From positions 248,001-312,000 of the forward strand of contig LT598465.1 in the NCBI GenBank assembly GCA_900074745.1: 64,000 bases of DNA. The letters run 5' to 3'. Positions within the stretch are counted from its first letter, which is position 1, and each line of letters opens with the position of its first letter. The notes beneath the pieces are model-generated. The model made no database searches, had not been told where the DNA came from, and saw only the letters and a list, made by a program, of their open reading frames with translations. Of this stretch, positions 50,485-59,459 are shown in pieces. The stretch is from Lachancea mirantina. Taxonomy: Eukaryota; Ascomycota; Saccharomycetes; Saccharomycetales; Saccharomycetaceae. Made by a program: the position numbers and the translations under genes.

Positions 50485-52361
50485 TCACAGTGGCGGGACG
50501 CTTGATGCCGTTGAGATGTTTCTCAACAAATTTCTATCATTATTGGAGAAACCAGGGGAAGAGGAACTCGACTGATTTCGCAGATGTGGAGAGGCTTGCG
50601 ACTCTATATCGGGATTATGTTCACTGTCAAGTTTTTGTGTTTTCCGAGCTTCACTTTTCAGTTTCCTTTGATACTCAAGTTCCATACCGTATTTGATCGG
50701 TATCCAGAGCACGAATGTCGAAGCCATGCATAGAGAAGCCATGAAAGTGAATGTGCCGCCAACCGTCATGGCTTTCAGCATTTTGTCGAGACATGCGACA
50801 AATATAGCAGCCATAATACATCTGGAGAAATTGACACATGCGCTGGCAGTAGATGCCATATGAGGATACAGATCAATGACGAGGGTTTGGGCACACGACA
50901 TAATGCAATTGGAGAACAGAGATGCAAACCCGCTCATGACTAGGACAGCGGGCAATGGCGCATGCACGTAGAGGCACCATCCAAAGGCTATGAAACCTGC
51001 ACCGCTTAAAGGAAGTGGTACGTAAATTATCTCGAGGCGCACGCGGAAGATGTTGAAAAAATACTTCGAGTTGGTTGCCAAGATATTACCAACAACTGCA
51101 GCGTCGTAATCATTCTCTTTCAGCAGTTGCTCTTGGACACGGTTTATCCACTCCTCATGCATCCTTAATCTGCGCCGATAATTCCAGTTTAAAAGACGAC
51201 CCGCGCCCAAGATGCTGATGAGGGTACAAATACCGCTAGGCAAGTATGAAAGGCCGACTTTTGCAATTGAAAGATGATAGTCATTCTGGAGCGTCGAAGA
51301 GAGCGCGGGAGCTGGCAGGTCCATAGCGAAAACTGCAAGCCTGTCAAAAATAGCATCAGCGCAACTTCAGGTCTGCGGAAGATCTCCAAAGGTGCTAAAA
51401 GGTTCAATTTCTCGCGCGGAGCTTGACTTTCAAGATCTGGCTGCTCTAAGTGCAGCACCCGTCTTACAGGTGGGAACAGGATAAACGGAGATTTGCAGAT
51501 CATTTTCGAGGGCTCGATCGATCCATTGCCAACGATGGTTCTCTTAGTTTCGGGCAACAGGATACCTGCGACGATAAGATTCACGCCCGAGCCAATGGCC
51601 AAAAACCAAAAGATAGCCCGCCAGTTCCAGGTGGCCAGGAGTCCAGCGCCAATGAGGGCCCCAAACGCATTGCCCAGAATTTGAAACCCCGATGTGAGTC
51701 CCACGTAGCCGCCTCTTTCAGCCTTGGTGGTCACGTCGCCCATGATCCCGCTATTAACGGCGACAACAGGCGATATGCCTGCGCTTTGGATACAACGCAG
51801 AACCAGGATCTCGGCAAACGTCTTCGTGCGAGCCAGACCTATGCACGCAGCCATGTAGACTGCTAGGGACCACAAAACAACGGGTCGTCTTCCGAAGCTG
51901 TCTGCCAGTCCACCCATAAGCGTCGGCGCAAGACCCTGTAGCAGAAAATAGACCACTATGGAGATGTTCACAAGCTCTGACGAAACATGAAATTCATTTT
52001 CGATCGTCGTCAAGGCCGGATAGTATATCGGGGCCGCTATCGTGGAGAAAAGCCCGCTTGAGGCGCAAAGGATGACGAGCAGGAATTTTTCGCGGCGCCC
52101 GAAGCGCGAGTACGGCACTTCCTGCTCGCTCTCGGAGCTCAGATCTTGTTTTCCTGGCTGACCATCCGCGCTGTCTTCATCGTTCGCACCTTCCGAGATG
52201 TCCTGCTTAAAACTTAGCCCTTGGCTTGGCAGACCCCGATTTCCTTCCTTGTGTTCATCCGCCAAGATTCTGGGCTGCTCGTCAATCTCTACATTATCCG
52301 AGAAATTGCTCCGTGGCGAACCGGATCTGAACGGCGCTTGCTCCTGCGGGTCGTTTTTCAT
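50485..52361 (-). pseudogene. AQR1: AQR1/QDR1-type MFS drug:H+ antiporter, split by one frameshift
   Basis: Two overlapping minus-strand frames together make one DHA1-family antiporter. The first (52361 down to about 51305) holds the acidic N-terminus and TM1-6, with GLADSFGRRPVVLWSLAVY, the motif C stretch GNAFGALIGAGLLATW and LPETKRTIVGNGS, ending in LMLFLTGLQFSLWTCQ. The second (to 50485) resumes with ALSSTLQNDYHLS and SYLPSGICTLISI and ends in a 60-residue polar tail. Aligned with Aqr1/Qdr1, the phase change falls at a C3 run on the coding strand (51307-51309) and amounts to one missing base. Everything else is intact, so this is either a very recent inactivation or a sequence error. Such proteins expel quinidine, azoles and organic acids. 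ATG 52361 is chosen over 52400 by its more usual context. Confidence 0.82.
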
Positions 52362-52581
52362 ATTGAGACAGTTTTTTGAAGTGTTCCAACAGCGAAACAA
52401 AACCTTCTATACCACCTCACAAGGCGGGGAACAAATACGCACTGTAGAGAAAATTATAGAGGTGATTCCTTCTTTCGCTAACGAAATACTAAACCTCTGA
52501 CAAGGCTAAACGTTTTATCCAAAGGCACACTGGACATGAGTTCCTAAAATTCGAATACTGTCATCTCCGATGAGTTACAGT

Positions 52582-52616
52582 CGGCCGGATCGTCGGCCGT
52601 ATCGTCGGCCGTAAGC
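52582..52616. promoter_or_regulatory. Three CGGCCG sites at exact 12-base spacing upstream of the MFS pump
   Basis: TCGGCCGGATCG, TCGGCCGTATCG and TCGGCCGTAAGC are consecutive 12-base units; CGGCCG starts at 52582, 52594 and 52606. They lie about 220-255 bases before the pump ATG at 52361 and 730-770 bases before the first AIM2-like gene on the other side. The last unit shares CGGCCGTAAGC with the YOR1 promoter cluster. The regular spacing suggests cooperative binding of a zinc-cluster factor. Confidence 0.75.
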
Positions 52617-52995
52617 GACACTCTTTTCCGGCGATGGAAAAGAACTGCGGAGCTCTCAGGCGACATCCAAGCAAGCTATACGACAACAGTAGCGGAGCAA
52701 ATAGAACTCTGTTGCTCGCAAGAAGCCGTTTCTTTTACAGTCAATGTTTGTGCGTTGTAGCGTTCGGAAACGGTGTTCAGTAAAGGTAGTGACAAGTTCT
52801 AAAGAAACGCAAATTCGAATTTGAGCCTAGCCGCCTTTCAACAAACTTTCGTGCTTCAAAGATTTCTGTAAGGCGCCCGTAGAAATTTTGATGTTTCTGA
52901 TGATGAACTTTTTTCGCATCAAGACAGTGTCTAAAATCAATAGGCAACAAACTCCGGGTGAAACTTCGGCTTTAACCTCGGCCGTCATCGGATTT

Positions 52996-54300
52996 TGCCT
53001 CACCTTCAAGTATCCGCGTTTTTCCGAAACCAAGCCCCATAAACGGAGATAATCCGAGCTGCAAAAGTAACCGGCCAACTGACGTCAAGCGCCTACCTCT
53101 GTTTTCGTGAGAGAAGCACGGCACGCCAAAGAAAACACGCCTGATGAATACAATTGGAATGGCATGACCTTGTCTCACAAACTGCTGTTTCTCGTCGCCC
53201 GAGCTAAGCCGTTTGAGGGGAAGTCTCGAACCGTATAAATACTTTGCTCTTTTTTGCTGGACTGACTTGCAAACACGAATTTTTGATTTTTTTGCCAAGA
53301 CGACTCGTTCAGTCAAGTGAAATCAAATTCTCCTCTAACAAATTAATATGGCTTCTAACCCACCAGGAAAGTGCTGCTTCACCGGATTTCGCCACAGCGG
53401 TGATGCGAAGGGCAAGCACACTACCGTTTTCGACTTAGACACCTACGTGACTGGCAAAGAATCTGACGATAAAATTCTAGTCATCCTGACCGATGTGTTC
53501 GGAAACCGGTTCAACAATGTGTTGCTACTTGCAGACGCTTTCGGAGAAGCCGGGTACAAGGTTTTCATTCCAGATATTCTGGACAATGATCCGATTGATC
53601 TCGGCAAATCACAAGATTTCGAAGCGTGGAAGGCCAAGCACAACGCAGATTTTACCAGGAAGATCGCTGAGCCTTTTGTGAAGGCGGTAAAGAGTGAACT
53701 AAAGCCCAAGTTTCTCGGCGTCGTGGGGTACTGCTTCGGTGCCAAGTATGCCGTTCAATTCATCGACGAAACGACGGGCGCTGCTGATGCGGCAGCGATC
53801 GCGCATCCATCTTTCGTGAGCATGGATGAAGTTGCCGCTATCGGCAAGAAACCGCTCTTGATCTCGGCAGCTGAGAAAGACACTATTTTCCCACCCGAAA
53901 ACAGACATGCTACTGAAGCCAAGCTGCAAGAGATTGGCGCCGTTTACCAGGTTGATCTTTTCAGCGGCACTTCCCACGGTTTCGCCGCCAGAGGTGACAT
54001 TTCGGATCCAGTGGTCAAGTACGCTAAGGAGAAGACGTTTTATGACCAAGTTTTCTGGTTCGACCATTTTTCTGCTTCATCTGCTTAAGCTTCGAAAGAC
54101 CGCTTAGCAGTTGGCCCTTCATGTAATTGAAACATTCCTTTTTTATGAATGGAAATTCAAGTTCGTTTATGTATGAATTCTCGCTTGGAACCTTTCCCCA
54201 GAGTTCTGACGATGTAATGGATCGTAAAACTATGGTTCATGCGGAATATTATCGGTGAAGGTTGCGACTACAAAGAAGAGTTGCTCTTCGAGTACGGTTT
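52996..54300 (+). repeat. Tandem duplication unit 1 (promoter + AIM2-like gene + 3' flank)
   Basis: This segment is similar to 55567-56880 across the promoter, the coding region and about 200 bases of 3' flank. Promoter blocks kept in both include ACCTTCAA followed by ATCCGCGTTTTTCCGA, GAGATAATCCGAGC and the GAGAGAAGCACGGC-like stretch. The duplication therefore included regulatory DNA. Confidence 0.8.
53348..54088 (+). CDS. AIM2: Dienelactone hydrolase family protein, AIM2-like (copy 1)
   Basis: The 246-residue product is an alpha/beta-hydrolase of the dienelactone hydrolase family. The nucleophile elbow GYCFGAKY gives Cys129, and with Asp178 ([10 protein letters not shown]) and His210 ([10 protein letters not shown]) forms the Cys-Asp-His triad. 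ILTDVFGNR near 47-54 is the family's oxyanion strand. S. cerevisiae Aim2 is the nearest characterised relative and has about the same length; its substrate is unknown, and a role in lactone or xenobiotic ester breakdown is inferred from the family. It is 260 kb-independent of the conserved block, that is, part of the inserted region, and is followed in tandem by a close paralogue. Confidence 0.9.
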   Translation: MASNPPGKCCFTGFRHSGDAKGKHTTVFDLDTYVTGKESDDKILVILTDVFGNRFNNVLLLADAFGEAGYKVFIPDILDNDPIDLGKSQDFEAWKAKHNADFTRKIAEPFVKAVKSELKPKFLGVVGYCFGAKYAVQFIDETTGAADAAAIAHPSFVSMDEVAAIGKKPLLISAAEKDTIFPPENRHATEAKLQEIGAVYQVDLFSGTSHGFAARGDISDPVVKYAKEKTFYDQVFWFDHFSASSA

Positions 54301-55566
54301 CCCATCGTTTGTAAAGTCCTGGTAAGGCGTTTCGCTATCATTCATAAAAGAGCTCTATGGTGCTCTCAAGTTCTGGGCACACCGCGACTAGAGGGGGCAG
54401 TGGGAAATCTCTGGTAACCTCCGTCAAACCTTCCACCGCCTAACACAGCTAAGGTGGTTAAAACGGCTCCATCTCCAACGTTGAAGCGGCAAGGTTAGCT
54501 TAAGTTTTCGATATGAATAATACAAAATTGTTTTTCATAGGTCATACCGTGCGTCAGAAGCCTTGCAGTAAAGCCGAAGTAAAAGAATATTGTAAAGGTC
54601 ACCAGGAATGGCGTAGGTATCACACGAGTGATAAACAATGTGATCGCTACAACATATAGAATTTGGGGGTGAAGAAGAATGTTCGAGAAAATGAAAATGA
54701 GTAGGGAATTGAGAAACTTCATCGGATGAAAGACATTGTTATAAGTGTGGGTTCTTTTGTCCAAGAAGGGTCTCTACAGCGAATTGCCACAAACTAGACA
54801 ACCTCAATAACAAAAAGAATCATAACGCTTTGAGCACTTCCCCGATTCTGGAGAATCGTCACTAAAAAAAATCTCAAAAGCTGATGAGCTCACAACGGTG
54901 TTGGCCGGCTGGACACGTCACCATTAGATTAAACACAGCGATTCAAAAAGTTCCCGTTTCCGCAGAGAAGATAAGCGGGAGCTTCAAAGAATCCATTTCC
55001 CTTAAAATCTCGATAAAACCCTGGCGACAGCACAAAGTAGGAGAAGTCCAACGAGGGCTAGAATCACTACTGCGGCTTCAACCACCGCCGAAGTGTCGCG
55101 CTGCATGAATCCTCGAAAAGTTACAAATCGAGAGTCGAGGAAAAGCTACCATTCAGAGCACAACTCTGACCTGGGCATCCAAATCTAGGATCGATAAGCC
55201 CGTCCCGGGAATATCTCCAATCACGTTTGTTTCGAACCTCACGCTCGAATGAATGCCAACATGGCCTCCCTTAAGTGGACACAGGGACTTTTGGCCCGAC
55301 GAACATAGGTCGAGCTGCTTTCAATTATGTGAAACCCATAACGACCTGAATTTTCGCAGTGAAGTTTTCGAATATTCTTGTCAACATTGTGAATAGATCG
55401 AAAATGAATGCTGGAATCAGCCCCGAACATTTAATGAGCTATTGCTCAATACAAGTCTCGTCGAAAGATAATTGAGCTAGCGGAGTGGATCATCGTCTGT
55501 TGAAGCAAAGGGACCCGTCGTGGTTTCGTCCCTAGTGCTGTGAGAAACATTAGAAGAAACTCCGGC
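54301..55566. other. Spacer between the two AIM2-like copies
   Basis: About 1.27 kb. The stretch at about 55345-55490 is similar to 56925-57070 downstream of copy 2 (shared GTTTTC-GATATT-like start, ATCGAAAATGAA, and GATARTTGAGCT), so it belonged to the duplicated unit. Roughly 1 kb between is found only after copy 1, by gain there or loss after copy 2. It contains the small membrane ORF listed separately. Confidence 0.55.
54495..54764 (-). CDS. Hypothetical small membrane protein, doubtful
   Basis: The 89-residue frame is very hydrophobic (FLNSLLIFIFSNILL; YVVAITLFITRVIPTPFLVTFTIFFYFGFTARLL) and would have two or three membrane segments. Hydrophobic frames arise easily from T-rich DNA. No family is recognised. 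It could be a fragment of a larger membrane protein gene. It lies in the part of the spacer unique to copy 1. Confidence 0.25.
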   Translation of the reverse strand: MDKRTHTYNNVFHPMKFLNSLLIFIFSNILLHPQILYVVAITLFITRVIPTPFLVTFTIFFYFGFTARLLTHGMTYEKQFCIIHIENLS

Positions 55567-56880
55567 TTCTCCACCTTCAAAAATCCGCGTTTTTCCGAGT
55601 TCCCGAGTTTTTCCGAAACCATTGTCCATTCACGAGATAATCCGAGCCGGAAAAATAGCCGGCTGACTAACGCCAAGCAATCGCCTGCATTTTCGTATGA
55701 GAGAGGCACGGCTGGTCGCGAAGGAAACACGCCAAATAAGCCCAATTAGAGTTCTGTGTGTCATATCTGATAAGCTGCTGTCTCTTGTTGCGCGAGCGAA
55801 GCCGTTGATGACGGATGCAAGTTTCGCCTCATAAGAAAACCCAGCCTTCTTTTGCTGTAATTACAGAAGTCTTGCAAACACTGGTTTATTATCGTTCAAA
55901 TAATTTGTTTAAAGACCACTCGTCAACTCAATCCAAATCAGTTCCTCTTCTCCCAAGGTAAAATGGTTTCTAACCCACAAGGAAAAAACTGCTTCGTCGG
56001 ATTGCGTCACAGCGGTGACGCTAAGGGCAAGCATACCACCGTTTTTGGCATAGACACCTATGTGACCGGTCAAGAATCTAATGATAAAATCATAGTCATC
56101 ATGACAAACGTGTTCGGAAACAAGCCCAACAACGTGTTGCTAATTGCAGACGCTTTCGGGGAAGCCGGATACAAGGTTTATATTCCAGACATTGTGGATA
56201 ATGATCCGCTTGAAATGAGCAAATCCGACGATTTCGAGGATTGGAAAGCCAAACACAACGCAGAATTTACCAGGAATATCACGGAACCCTTCGTCAAAGC
56301 CGTGAAGGGCGAGCTCAAGCCCAAGTTTTTGGGTCTTGTCGGCTACTGCTTTGGTGCCAAGTATGCCATCCAACTCGTCGACGGAACGACGGGAGTTGCG
56401 GACGCAGCAGCAGTCGCGCACCCCTCTTTCGTCGACATGGAAGAGTTTGCCGCTGTGGGCAAAAAGCCGCTTTTGATCTCGGCTGCTGAGGAGGACTCTT
56501 TTTTCCCAGCCGAATACAGACATTCCACCGAAGCTAAATTGCAGGAGATCGGCGCCGTTTACCAGGTTGATCTTTTCAGCGGCACTTCCCACGGATTCGC
56601 CGCCAGAGGTGACGTTTCCGATCCAGTAGTAAAGTACGCTAAGGAAAAGGTGTTTCATGACCAACTTTATTGGTTAAATCACTTTTCCGCCCAATCTGCT
56701 TGAGCTCCGAAAGGCAAATCAGAAGTTGGCACATTGTGTAATTTAAGCGTTTGTTTTAGTAATGAATGGACACTCGGATCCGTTTATGTCGAAATTCTCG
56801 TTTCGAGCCTTTATTGAGGCTTCTGATGTCGATCGAGGGCGCGACTACAAGTAAAAGTTGCCTTTCGAGTAGGAAGTATG
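55567..56880 (+). repeat. Tandem duplication unit 2 (promoter + AIM2-like gene + 3' flank)
   Basis: Second copy of the unit at 52996-54300, offset by about 2.6 kb. Its promoter has a small internal duplication: the TTTTTCCGA block occurs twice (GAGTTCCCGAGTTTTTCCGA), while copy 1 has it once. Confidence 0.8.
55963..56703 (+). CDS. AIM2: Dienelactone hydrolase family protein, AIM2-like (copy 2)
   Basis: The 246-residue product is collinear with copy 1 without gaps, and differs mainly by conservative changes. The triad Cys129 (GYCFGAKY), Asp178 (SAAEEDSFFP) and His210 ([10 protein letters not shown]) is kept, so both copies should be active. Copy 2 has Asn in place of Asp49 in the VFG strand next to the active site (IMTNVFG against ILTDVFG), a candidate for a changed substrate preference. 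The 5' leader is longer than in copy 1. Both genes point toward HEM25. The last 60 residues are almost unchanged between the copies, which suggests recent gene conversion or strong constraint. Confidence 0.9.
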   Translation: MVSNPQGKNCFVGLRHSGDAKGKHTTVFGIDTYVTGQESNDKIIVIMTNVFGNKPNNVLLIADAFGEAGYKVYIPDIVDNDPLEMSKSDDFEDWKAKHNAEFTRNITEPFVKAVKGELKPKFLGLVGYCFGAKYAIQLVDGTTGVADAAAVAHPSFVDMEEFAAVGKKPLLISAAEEDSFFPAEYRHSTEAKLQEIGAVYQVDLFSGTSHGFAARGDVSDPVVKYAKEKVFHDQLYWLNHFSAQSA

Positions 56881-57300
56881 GATAAGTGTTATTTGCCCGC
56901 GTAGGAGGTTGAACCCCAAGCACTGATCTAAAATCTCACGATGACGTTTTCCGATATTGTTGTCAGCGCTCGGGACTAATCGAAAATGAAGTGAGAAATT
57001 ACCTCTGTAGCATTTAGCCAGTTGCTACTGGAACGCAATCCAGTTGAGAGATAGTTGAGCTGTGTGGTTACTCAGTTTGATCTCTTACTGAGTTATCTTT
57101 TTATTGGTGGGGGGAACTGGAACTCATCGCATCTAAAGTAACGTCTCACGAAAACGTTCCACATTAATGATCACTGTTGACGGACCAGACTCGACCCACT
57201 GGATTCTGGATTCATTTCAGAACCACTGCCATTGATCACCATCGGCCTATGTTGTGGATAAGGTAGCGATCTGGATATTTGGCACTCTGTCTCATATCCA
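56881..57300. other. End of duplicated DNA and HEM25 promoter
   Basis: The stretch 56925-57070 resembles 55345-55490. The remainder, to 57300, is the HEM25 promoter and restores the conserved gene order. A GGTTGAACCCC sequence at about 56908 resembles a tRNA B box, but no tRNA can be folded around it. Confidence 0.5.
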
Positions 57301-58194
57301 ATGTCCGAAAAGTCAAAGACCAGTTCCCATTTCATCGGGGGTCTTGTAGGAGGTTTAACCTCTGCCATTGCATTACAACCGTTCGACCTTTTGAAAACCC
57401 GAGTTCAACAAGGCGACAGGGCCACATTGGCAATTGCATTGAAATCCATTGAGAATCCTTTACAACTTTGGAAAGGTACCTTACCTTCCGCTTTAAGGAC
57501 TTCAATTGGGAGTGCCCTTTACCTTTCGACGCTCAATCTGGTACGAACTAGCATTGCGGAAAGAAAACCCGTGGAACAGAGACGTAGTGGTAGCAGTTTC
57601 TTACCACGCTTGACCATGCATGAAAACTTGCTATCTGGAGCTTTTACAAGGGCCGCCGTGGGGTTCATGACCATGCCTATCACGGTTGTGAAAGTTCGCT
57701 TTGAGTCTACCATGTACAGTTACCAAACACTGGGACAAGCATTTCGACATATTTATCAACATGAAGGAATTCGCGGGTTTTTCAACGGTTGTGGAGCTAC
57801 AGTCTTAAGGGACGCTCCTTATGCCGGTCTTTACGTGCTGTTTTATGAGTATTGCAAGAATAAAGTGCCAGATTTATTACCTTCATCGATGCTTCAATTC
57901 TCTGACAAAGGCGTCTTCTCTTCCGCTACGTCCACGGTCATCAACTCTATAGCGGCAATTGTATCCGCGAGTGCTGCGTCCACGGTTACTGCACCTTTTG
58001 ATACCATCAAAACACGCATGCAGGTGAAACCAACCAAATATACCGGTTTCACCAAATCTGTATTCACCATTTTAAAAGAAGAAAGTCCGCGAAATCTTTT
58101 CGATGGATTGGGTTTGCGGCTTACCAGGAAAGCACTTAGCGCTGGTATTGCCTGGGGCATATACGAGGAGCTAATCAAGAGGTTCATGTCATGA
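57301..58194 (+). CDS. HEM25: Mitochondrial glycine transporter for haem synthesis
   Basis: The 297-residue product (about 307 in S. cerevisiae Hem25, YDL119C) is a mitochondrial carrier protein with three repeats. Their signatures are QPFDLLKTRVQ (residue about 27), MPITVVKVRFES (about 125) and APFDTIKTRMQ (about 230). HFIGGLVGGLTSAIALQPFDLL, LRTSIGSALYLSTLNL, GCGATVLRDAPYAGLYVLFYE and SAGIAWGIYEELIKRFM match Hem25/SLC25A38 closely. It takes glycine into the matrix for 5-aminolevulinate synthase. The middle signature PITVVK has Ile-Thr in place of the usual acidic residue, as in the orthologue. It converges on CDC43 with 19 bases between stop codons. Confidence 0.96.
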   Translation: MSEKSKTSSHFIGGLVGGLTSAIALQPFDLLKTRVQQGDRATLAIALKSIENPLQLWKGTLPSALRTSIGSALYLSTLNLVRTSIAERKPVEQRRSGSSFLPRLTMHENLLSGAFTRAAVGFMTMPITVVKVRFESTMYSYQTLGQAFRHIYQHEGIRGFFNGCGATVLRDAPYAGLYVLFYEYCKNKVPDLLPSSMLQFSDKGVFSSATSTVINSIAAIVSASAASTVTAPFDTIKTRMQVKPTKYTGFTKSVFTILKEESPRNLFDGLGLRLTRKALSAGIAWGIYEELIKRFMS

Positions 58195-58213
58195 AGATAA
58201 ACCGCTTTCAAAG

Positions 58214-59296
58214 CTATAAAGCGGCCACTACTAAGTGAGTTGGCAAAAACAAGGGACCGTTGAATTTCCCTGTCATCAAGCCTATTGCTGCGAGACTCAT
58301 GCAAGTATGATAGAGATCGGGCTCTTCCTCGTCGTTCTTAGAGAATCCACCGATAAGAGAGTTCTGGGTTCTTTCTAAAAGAAATCGCATGGCACCTCGT
58401 TCCGTTTCGTTGGTGTGGGTTTCTTCTATAATGCGTATAGAATTCAAGCACCAAAACACATAGCACGAATCGGCAAACTTGTTCTCACGACCTTGAAATC
58501 CGCCATTATCTTGGGCATCAAAATATTCGTTCTCATTTTGGAAACAGTGACAACCTTGGCTCGAAACTTGACGCATCTTGAGCCAAGCGAGTGTTTCCTC
58601 AAGAAAGGTTTCCGAAAGACCGTGCCATTCCGTTTTTAAGATGGCAAAAACGGACAATGCACATGAAGTATAACCTGCATGTGCTTCACCATACTCTCCA
58701 AACCCGCCGTTTATACAACATTTCGTTTTCAAATACTCCACCAACCCGCGAATATCGATAAACTCAGACATTTCTTCAGGAGTTTTAAGCCCAAGCAAAT
58801 ATAATATTACCACTGCTATGTAGCTCATGCGAGAGTCATTAGACTCGGTGGGTGAAGTGGTGGATTCCTTTAAGACATCCAAAGACCCTACAAAGGAACC
58901 GTCATTGGGACTCTGACACATCGAAACAAACCGGCATATATCTACCCGATCAATTTCAGTCAAAACTGTTGTATCTTTCAAGCAAATAAAACTCCATAAT
59001 GCAAATAGGGTGTTGGGAAGACTTATCGATGTAGCGTTCTCGACATCAAGCAGTTGACTCGGGCAAAAGCCTCCTATTTTTTTGCCGTTGAACAACCCGG
59101 TCCTATAATGGCGCCTCAGCCAGCTTCGGCTGCCTTTAAATGGATCTGTTGCTTCGTCACTGAGACACGATAATCCCAGAAGTGAATAGCCAACAATCGA
59201 CAATTTGTTTGCATCGTGTTCTTGATACCTGGAAGGAAGAACGCCAAGGTGTCGTTTCAGGAACTTGCTATGCTTATCGGTTAACACACCTTGCAT
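58214..59296 (-). CDS. CDC43: Geranylgeranyltransferase type I beta subunit
   Basis: The 360-residue product compares with 376 in S. cerevisiae. It is an alpha-alpha toroid of prenyltransferase repeats, for example GSFVGSLD, CCINGGFGEYGEAHAGYTSCALSVF, GGFQGRENKFADSCYVFWCL and GGFSKNDEEEPDLYHTCMSLAAIGLM. The zinc ligands are Asp and Cys of the DSC motif near residue 275 and His of YHTCMSL near residue 333. With the Ram2 alpha subunit it adds geranylgeranyl to CaaL proteins such as Rho1 and Cdc42. HEM25 next to CDC43 and AMS1 shows chromosome IV and VII orthologues side by side (YDL119C; YGL155W, YGL156W). Confidence 0.95.
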   Translation of the reverse strand: MQGVLTDKHSKFLKRHLGVLPSRYQEHDANKLSIVGYSLLGLSCLSDEATDPFKGSRSWLRRHYRTGLFNGKKIGGFCPSQLLDVENATSISLPNTLFALWSFICLKDTTVLTEIDRVDICRFVSMCQSPNDGSFVGSLDVLKESTTSPTESNDSRMSYIAVVILYLLGLKTPEEMSEFIDIRGLVEYLKTKCCINGGFGEYGEAHAGYTSCALSVFAILKTEWHGLSETFLEETLAWLKMRQVSSQGCHCFQNENEYFDAQDNGGFQGRENKFADSCYVFWCLNSIRIIEETHTNETERGAMRFLLERTQNSLIGGFSKNDEEEPDLYHTCMSLAAIGLMTGKFNGPLFLPTHLVVAAL

Positions 59297-59459
59297 TTGC
59301 CCGTTTCCAATGGCTTGTTAGTCTTGTTAAAGTCTACAATTGTACTAGTTGAAGTGTTTTTTAAATATGATGAAATCATCAATCATGGCATAAGGTTTGT
59401 TCATTTCATACATACTTAATTATAGAAAGGTCAGAACTTTTCGACATTTTAAGGTTATT

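Noticed and set aside
51189-52400. Programmed ribosomal frameshifting in the MFS pump gene
   Set aside because: Known yeast programmed sites are +1 with CTT-AGG-C-type heptamers; here the phase change corresponds to one missing base in a C run and has no such site.
56890-56920. tRNA gene suggested by GGTTGAACCCC
   Set aside because: The sequence lacks the invariant TTCGA core of the B box, and no A box or acceptor stem is found at the right distance.
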